Shown: positions 14,292-18,277 of the stretch, in pieces | How the letters are laid out: every line of letters begins with the position of its first letter | How positions within the stretch are numbered: the first letter of the stretch is position 1 | Assembly (NCBI GenBank): GCA_029548025.1 | Contig: JAKPOE010000412.1 | Location: forward strand, 1-18,277 | Direction: 5' to 3' | Source: Spirochaetota bacterium | Lineage (GTDB): Bacteria; Spirochaetota; UBA4802; UB4802 | Length of the DNA: 18,277 nt | Notes under the pieces: model-generated | Told to the model about the DNA's origin: nothing | Databases searched by the model: none | Seen by the model: the letters and a program-made list of their open reading frames with translations, nothing else | Position numbers and translations under genes: made by a program

Positions 14292-15224
14292 TTATGAGTG
14301 ACTATCGCCATAGCGAGCCTTTGCAATGCACATATCCATGTTGGGTAGCAGGGTGCCGTTTTGCATTCTCCCTTTAAGCGGTGTGGCATTGTATTCTTTG
14401 ATGATACCGGGGTTGCCCGATGCGGTAGCGGGGTACTCAGCATATTCAACAACAAACAACGGGGTTTTATAGTTATGTGCGCTTTTTGCTGCCTCAAAAC
14501 TACCGCCGTCTGGTGTGGTTTCAATGATTATCAGGGCATTGGCCATGGCAGCAATGAGGCTATTGCGCTTATACGAATGGTGAATGGCATATTCCTGAGC
14601 TGGTTCAAATGGCGATATGAATAGCCAGCGGGAAAGGTCCACACAGTCCTGTAATATCTGCGGGATTGACAGATGAAGCAATCCCATGGGAAGCACAGCG
14701 ATGGTGTTGCCGCCGCCTTCAATTGCACCGCGGTGTGCCATGCTTTGCGGACCTTTTGCCATGCCACTGGTTACCGTGATGGAATGTTGTGCTGCAATGT
14801 GTGCTGCCTGGTAGGCAATGTAGTGACCACGCTCGCTTGCAGTGTGGTCGGATAGTATTGCTATCTGTTTTGATGTGATTACATCGTAATTCCCATACAT
14901 ATACAGTATGGCAGGAGGATATTCCATTGAACGCAACAAACGCTGCGGGTAGCGTACATCAAAAAATAAAATGGGTTCAATAGTGTTATCAAGCAATTGC
15001 TCGTATTCTTTTTGTGCTGTGCCGATAGTTGATGATACATTGGCAACAAGCTGGCATAATTCAATGGGAAGTCCTGTTTCAAAAGCCATCGTTTTTGGCG
15101 ATAGTTCTACGATATCATACAGAGAAATATTGAGATTGGACAATGCAGTATAAATTTGTTTCAGCGCCACAATACCCACGCCTTGAACACGAGACAGTGC
15201 CATCCATAATTTTGTATCATTCAT
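14292..15224 (-). CDS. DprA/Smf-family protein, divergent and short
   Basis: The 310-residue protein resembles DprA, which binds single-stranded DNA and loads RecA during natural transformation. The N-terminus has a helix-hairpin-helix-like segment (LSRVQGVGIVALKQI, 10-24). The Rossmann core runs from about 80 to 262: RYPQRLLRSMEYPPAILYMYG (91-111), VTSGMAKGPQSMAHRGAIEG (151-170), NTIAVLPMG (173-181) and the NALIIIETTPDGGSFEAAKSA part (229-249). The GSR signature of ordinary DprA is replaced by LSDHTASERG (124-133), and GID after the SG-A motif is GPQ. The C-terminal winged-helix domain of many DprAs is missing. A TATAAT box at 15251-15246 may be its promoter. It could be a DprA paralogue with a changed role, for example defence. 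Confidence 0.8.
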   Translation of the reverse strand: MNDTKLWMALSRVQGVGIVALKQIYTALSNLNISLYDIVELSPKTMAFETGLPIELCQLVANVSSTIGTAQKEYEQLLDNTIEPILFFDVRYPQRLLRSMEYPPAILYMYGNYDVITSKQIAILSDHTASERGHYIAYQAAHIAAQHSITVTSGMAKGPQSMAHRGAIEGGGNTIAVLPMGLLHLSIPQILQDCVDLSRWLFISPFEPAQEYAIHHSYKRNSLIAAMANALIIIETTPDGGSFEAAKSAHNYKTPLFVVEYAEYPATASGNPGIIKEYNATPLKGRMQNGTLLPNMDMCIAKARYGDSHS

Positions 15225-15354
15225 AGTATTGTCGATGAGTTTATTATTATAAAATGAATTTACTCATGGTAAAACAAGCTATAAAATCAACACTTTTTTA
15301 TTTTCTTATTTCAATACGTTATAAGCTGGCCATGGGCAACGTCTACGCACCATT

Positions 15355-15434
15355 GTCATTCTGAGAAAGCGCCAGCGACTGAAGAATCTATTTGTTCATC
15401 AAACAGCGAGATTCTTCACTTCGTTCAGAATGAC
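15355..15434. repeat. 80-bp palindromic element
   Basis: The ends GTCATTCTGA (15355-15364) and TCAGAATGAC (15425-15434) are perfect 10-bp inverted repeats. A second inner pair, GAAGAATCT (15381-15389) and AGATTCTTC (15409-15417), is also perfect, around a 19-nt loop. Elements with GTCATTCTGA ends and GAAGAATCT inner arms recur in many bacterial genomes, so this is probably one of those REP/MITE-like repeats. Confidence 0.75.
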
Positions 15435-15448
15435 GGATGACATAACCC

Positions 15449-15535
15449 CCCTTGTGTTCCCCCCTTTATAAAAGGTGGGAATGGTGTAAAGAGCCTTGAT
15501 AACTATTCATACTTTCTTTTGTGGGGCGACAAAAG
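15449..15535. repeat. Direct repeat, copy A (87 bp)
   Basis: It matches copy B at 15735-15821 over 87 bases with about 6 differences and no gap. Copy A starts with CCCTTGTGTTCCCCCC and ends with CAAAAG. After that the two copies diverge, so copy A lacks the right arm of the hairpin that copy B completes. Confidence 0.9.
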
Positions 15536-15547
15536 TTTAATCATTTC

Positions 15548-15582
15548 GTAAGGGGATATTTATGCGCTAAATACCCCCTTAC
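15548..15582. repeat. Near-perfect hairpin
   Basis: GTAAGGGG (15548-15555) pairs with CCCCTTAC (15575-15582), and TATTTA with TAAATA inside, separated by a single mismatch. The loop is 5 nt. It lies in the gap between copies A and B of the direct repeat. Confidence 0.7.
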
Positions 15583-15687
15583 CAACCCCCAAAGCGCACC
15601 TCAAACGGCGGTGAGCCTTATTTTCTGTATAATAATATAACTTTGCCATCGTGCTGCGGAAGACATCCTGTCTATGTCCTCGCACGA

Positions 15688-15705
15688 GCCGTAGAGCGCT
15701 ACGGC
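15688..15705. repeat. GC-rich hairpin
   Basis: GCCGTAG and CTACGGC are perfect 7-bp arms around AGCG. Located between the two 87-bp copies. Confidence 0.6.
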
Positions 15706-15734
15706 ATCCGTGCCTCCGCTACTTTTTCATTTTT

Positions 15735-15821
15735 CCCTTGTGTTCCCCCCTTTATAAAAGGTGGGAATTGTGTAAAAAGCCTTGATAACTTCTCATACTT
15801 TCTTTTGTGAGGCAACAAAAG
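15735..15821. repeat. Direct repeat, copy B (87 bp)
   Basis: Same unit as at 15449-15535 (about 93% identical). Here the sequence continues into the right arm of a perfect hairpin and then into the GC-rich block, so copy B looks like the more complete form of the element. Confidence 0.9.
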
Positions 15822-15828
15822 AAAGTAT
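15795..15828. repeat. 14-bp perfect hairpin at the end of copy B
   Basis: ATACTTTCTTTTGT (15795-15808) and ACAAAAGAAAGTAT (15815-15828) are perfect 14-bp arms with a 6-nt loop. Copy A keeps the left arm only plus the first six bases of the right one. Confidence 0.85.
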
Positions 15829-15840
15829 CAAAGAAAAGCG

Positions 15841-16020
15841 CCTTCTGGATATATCCGTTCCACGGCGGGCGCACAACGGGCTTCCTCGCCCGCCTTGACA
15901 ACGATGTCGTGTAGTGTTGTCTGCGGCAGGCTGCCCTATCATGCACCCGCATCCCAATGCGCCGGGCGTCCCTGCAGGCGTTTTTTCTCATAGCCCGCCA
16001 GGCCATGGGGCTGAGGGCAT
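15841..16020. repeat. GC-rich block with a hairpin
   Basis: By count these 180 bases hold about 113 G or C (63%), far above the flanks. They contain GGCGGGCG (15864-15871) with CGCCCGCC (15887-15894), and GACAAC...GTTGTC (15897-15921). Reading frames here are rich in Arg and Ala and have no recognisable domain. I treat this as part of the repeat element, not as a gene. Confidence 0.55.
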
Positions 16021-16186
16021 GGGGCTTTTCTTTTGGGAAGATTGTTTTCTGCTGCATCGTATCTATGATGGCATAGGAAAAATTTTTCCGACAGTGCGCG
16101 TGAATTGTCATAAGAAAGTGCTTTTCTCTGCGGTGAAAATTTGGGGAAATGTATGATGAGATTTTGGCTGCTAACACTTAAGACTT

Positions 16187-16723
16187 TCATTTTTCTTTAT
16201 TATTTTTTATAATATCTAATCGTCTGCAACCCTTACCTTTTCTCATAGGTAAAATTTTTAAAAGCTTACTTATACCTTCACGTTCAAAAGGTTTAAGGTT
16301 TATATAAAATTCTTTAATATTAGAATATTTTTTTGGCCTAATAACAAGACGCATAAAAGCTTTATACACATCTTCCTTGCTATTCACGCCGATCTCTATA
16401 TAGGCTTCTTCGATCTCCTCGAGTGGAATCTCTTTTCTTTTGCCCAACAAAAGTGAATATTTCAGGACACCATTTTTTATAACTATTTTAAATGATCTAA
16501 ACCAGATAAAGACAAATATTCCAAAAAATAAAATAGCAAAAAAAACTATAACACAGCTATCTTCATTAGGATTTTTATAAATAGCCAAAAGGTAAATACC
16601 TAACAAAATAAACACGAAAATTTCTGCAATAATCATAGAACTTAAAGAATAATTAACCTTTAATATTGAGTTATTATCATTATTATTAATTTTATTATCA
16701 TTATTATTAATTTTAATGGTCAT
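16187..16723 (-). CDS. Two-helix membrane protein, candidate immunity protein of the RHS toxin
   Basis: The 178-residue product begins with an Asn-rich tail (two copies of KINNNDN), then has two hydrophobic helices at about 28-49 and 56-76, followed by a cytoplasmic, Lys- and Glu-rich part (77-178) reminiscent of small membrane proteins with a PH-like domain. Its ATG overlaps the TGA of the upstream RHS gene by the sequence ATGA, so both are translated together. A small gene directly behind the variable tail of an RHS protein is usually the cognate immunity protein; membrane-located immunity proteins are common with toxins acting at the membrane. I do not recognise the family, so function rests on position. 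Confidence 0.6.
   Translation of the reverse strand: MTIKINNNDNKINNNDNNSILKVNYSLSSMIIAEIFVFILLGIYLLAIYKNPNEDSCVIVFFAILFFGIFVFIWFRSFKIVIKNGVLKYSLLLGKRKEIPLEEIEEAYIEIGVNSKEDVYKAFMRLVIRPKKYSNIKEFYINLKPFEREGISKLLKILPMRKGKGCRRLDIIKNNKEK
16673..16714 (-). repeat. Tandem 21-nt duplication in the immunity gene
   Basis: Two exact 21-nt units (16673-16693 and 16694-16714) near the start of the membrane protein gene encode KINNNDN twice. The length is a multiple of three, so the frame is kept; copy number could vary among strains. Confidence 0.9.
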
Positions 16724-18277
16724 TTTTTGTTCTTATCCTCGTTTTTTGGTAAAAATTCTTTGAAAACGTTTATCATTGAATTTATATAATTACTTTCTAA
16801 AAAAGCTGTATCCTTAGCTCTGCCTTTAAACATTTTTAATGCTGTTTTAGGTTTCAGAGAACTTATTGTACCTTCTTTTAATTTGGTTGTCATTTGCTTA
16901 AAAATTGAATTTAAGGAACCTTTTCCCTTTGTAATACCAGCAACTTTTTGGCCAGGTATTTTTCCTAGTACTGCTCCAGTTGCAGTCTCTGTAACAAATC
17001 CAGCAACATCTACTTCTTTTTGTTTTCCTGTTGCTATTTTAATACCTTGTCGTGCAATATTTGTTGTAGCTCCTCCAATTGCTCCTGCCCCAACTGGTCC
17101 TATATATAATAATGACCATCCGGCTGCTGCTCCTCCTAGCCCAGAAGCAGTGTAATCTTCCCATCCACTAAGATTACCACACATCATATCGCCTATAGCC
17201 TGACTCCCCAATCCAATTAATGCACCTCCACCTGCAAAAATAATATCATCAATAATGGCATATTCTCCATCCGGGTCCACCAGTTTCACCGGATTATCCC
17301 CAGCGTAGTGATACACATCCATATTCACTGCATTAAATACACCACCCAATCCCGGTAGCTTTTTACTGCCATCCTGCTGCAGGTACCAGTAAAAATCATG
17401 TTCTGTGTCGTAATCGTTAGGTTTCGGAAAATACTTCCCTTCCGCAAGCGCCGGATCTGCCGATATCCATCTACTTACCCGTGCATCGTAGTACCGTGCA
17501 CCGAAGTAGTACAAGCCAGTCTCCGCATCCAATTCCTTGCCGGTGAATTTATACGGCGTTGTATAGCCATCACTGACTGCCTTATCCTCTACCCATGTTT
17601 CGCCGTAGGGCAGATACTCAATACGCTCGTGGTAGCTTCCCTGCTGGGTGGTGAGCACACTGCTTGAGCCAAGATGGTCACTGGCGTAAAAATAGGTTGA
17701 TGGTTGCTTTTCTTCGGTATGTTTTACCACACTTGCCACCCGTGTGTTGCCGACAAAGATATGGTTGCTCACTATCGGTGCTGTTGTTTGTGATGCTCCG
17801 CTTTCCACATAGCCGGTATCTATGTAAATTGATTTACCATACGGCCCATCCTTGATAATGCGCATACCTTTTGCATCGTAATTGTACTGTGTTGTTATAC
17901 TTGCTCCGCTGGTGGTGTCCACGGTCTTTGTGAGTCTATTGTCATCATCCCAGTACAGGATGCGGTTAAACTGTTTTGCTGTGTCGTAGACCGCTGTCAT
18001 GTTGCCATTAGCGTCGTAGCGATAGGTCAGGTTATCGTTGATGCCTGCCACTGCATGCGGTTTGGTGGGTGCATAGCTGTAATTATAGCTATAGGTTAAG
18101 CTGGGGTCATTCTCGCCGGCTATTTTCACCGTCTGCAACTTTTGTACTATGGTACCGATGCTGCTGTACTGCAGTGTGCTGGTGTAGCTATTCACGGTGT
18201 TCCCATTCTCTTTGATAAAGCCATCTGCCTGCGTCAGGCGATACAGACTGTCGTATCCATAGCGGTGCGTTATGTTC
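16720..18277 (-). CDS. RHS/YD-repeat protein, C-terminal part, with variable tail
   Basis: The frame is open to the right edge of the window, so the N-terminal part is missing; 518 residues are visible. They begin with YD repeats (RYGYDSLYRLTQADGF, YRYDANGNMTAVYD). About residues 220-275 hold the RHS core end: EYLPYGETW, FTGKELDAETGLYYFGARYY, SRWISADP. DPDG (334-337) follows where RHS proteins are normally cut from their toxin tail. The rest (about 340-518) has glycine- and alanine-rich hydrophobic stretches (GGGALIGLGSQAIG, GPVGAGAIGGATTN), then a short basic end with a SLKPKTALKMFKGRAKDTAF segment. No catalytic nuclease motif is visible; the tail is either a membrane-acting toxin or a shortened one. 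A small membrane protein gene overlaps its stop by ATGA. Confidence 0.9.
   Translation of the reverse strand, partial: NITHRYGYDSLYRLTQADGFIKENGNTVNSYTSTLQYSSIGTIVQKLQTVKIAGENDPSLTYSYNYSYAPTKPHAVAGINDNLTYRYDANGNMTAVYDTAKQFNRILYWDDDNRLTKTVDTTSGASITTQYNYDAKGMRIIKDGPYGKSIYIDTGYVESGASQTTAPIVSNHIFVGNTRVASVVKHTEEKQPSTYFYASDHLGSSSVLTTQQGSYHERIEYLPYGETWVEDKAVSDGYTTPYKFTGKELDAETGLYYFGARYYDARVSRWISADPALAEGKYFPKPNDYDTEHDFYWYLQQDGSKKLPGLGGVFNAVNMDVYHYAGDNPVKLVDPDGEYAIIDDIIFAGGGALIGLGSQAIGDMMCGNLSGWEDYTASGLGGAAAGWSLLYIGPVGAGAIGGATTNIARQGIKIATGKQKEVDVAGFVTETATGAVLGKIPGQKVAGITKGKGSLNSIFKQMTTKLKEGTISSLKPKTALKMFKGRAKDTAFLESNYINSMINVFKEFLPKNEDKNKK

Larger units (their letters stand above)
15225..16186. other. 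Gene-free stretch dense in inverted and direct repeats
   Basis: About 960 bases lie between dprA-like and the small membrane protein without a convincing gene. Reading frames at 15752-16177 (minus) and 15914-16156 (plus) run over the repeats and look accidental. The stretch contains five hairpin-forming elements, two copies of an 87-bp repeat and a GC-rich block, each listed separately. This looks like a landing zone for miniature mobile or palindromic repeat elements. Confidence 0.7.

Noticed and set aside
15914..16156. Open frame of 80 codons on the plus strand.
   Set aside because: Same repeat region, no ribosome site, no recognisable domain.
15752..16177. Open frame of 141 codons on the minus strand.
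   Set aside because: It runs through the 14-bp hairpin, copy B of the repeat and the GC-rich block, is extremely Arg-rich and has no domain. More likely an accidental frame.

Overview
The window is bacterial DNA, AT-rich by eye (roughly 35-40% GC), with Shine-Dalgarno sites, TTGACA/TATAAT-type promoters, one tRNA-Asn without an encoded CCA end, and a mixture of housekeeping, accessory and mobile-looking genes. The sequence does not name the organism. An environmental or anaerobic lineage is plausible, but that is a guess.

Left part (1-5209): a TatD-family hydrolase (cut by the window edge) and a YjbQ/UPF0047 protein form a tight minus-strand pair. A small secreted cysteine-rich protein follows behind two tandem promoters and two palindromes. 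Next come tRNA-Asn(GTT), a TetR-family regulator that converges on and overlaps the tail of an AidB-like acyl-CoA dehydrogenase, and a hypothetical protein. The dehydrogenase promoter carries two palindromes where a TetR-type repressor could bind.

Centre (5210-12958): a complete type V-A CRISPR-Cas locus, all on the plus strand: cas12a - cas4 - cas1 - cas2 - leader - array. The array has 25 perfect 36-nt repeats, one truncated terminal repeat and 25 spacers (24 different, because spacers 14 and 15 are identical). Cas12a has the three RuvC acidic residues, the Nuc arginine and a conserved PAM-reading segment. Cas4, Cas1 and Cas2 keep their main catalytic or metal-binding residues, so both interference and spacer acquisition look intact. 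A structured leader of about 300 nt precedes cas12a.

Right part (12959-18277), minus strand: a small acidic hypothetical protein, a P-loop kinase resembling polynucleotide kinases, and a divergent short DprA/Smf protein. These are followed by a gene-free stretch of about 960 nt packed with inverted repeats, two 87-nt direct repeats and a GC-rich block. At the right edge lies the C-terminal part of an RHS/YD-repeat protein with a variable tail, overlapping by ATGA a small two-helix membrane protein that is a candidate immunity protein.

Across the whole window the heptamer GCGATAG/CTATCGC is clearly over-represented (12 copies), inside and outside genes and on both strands. I know of no description of it.
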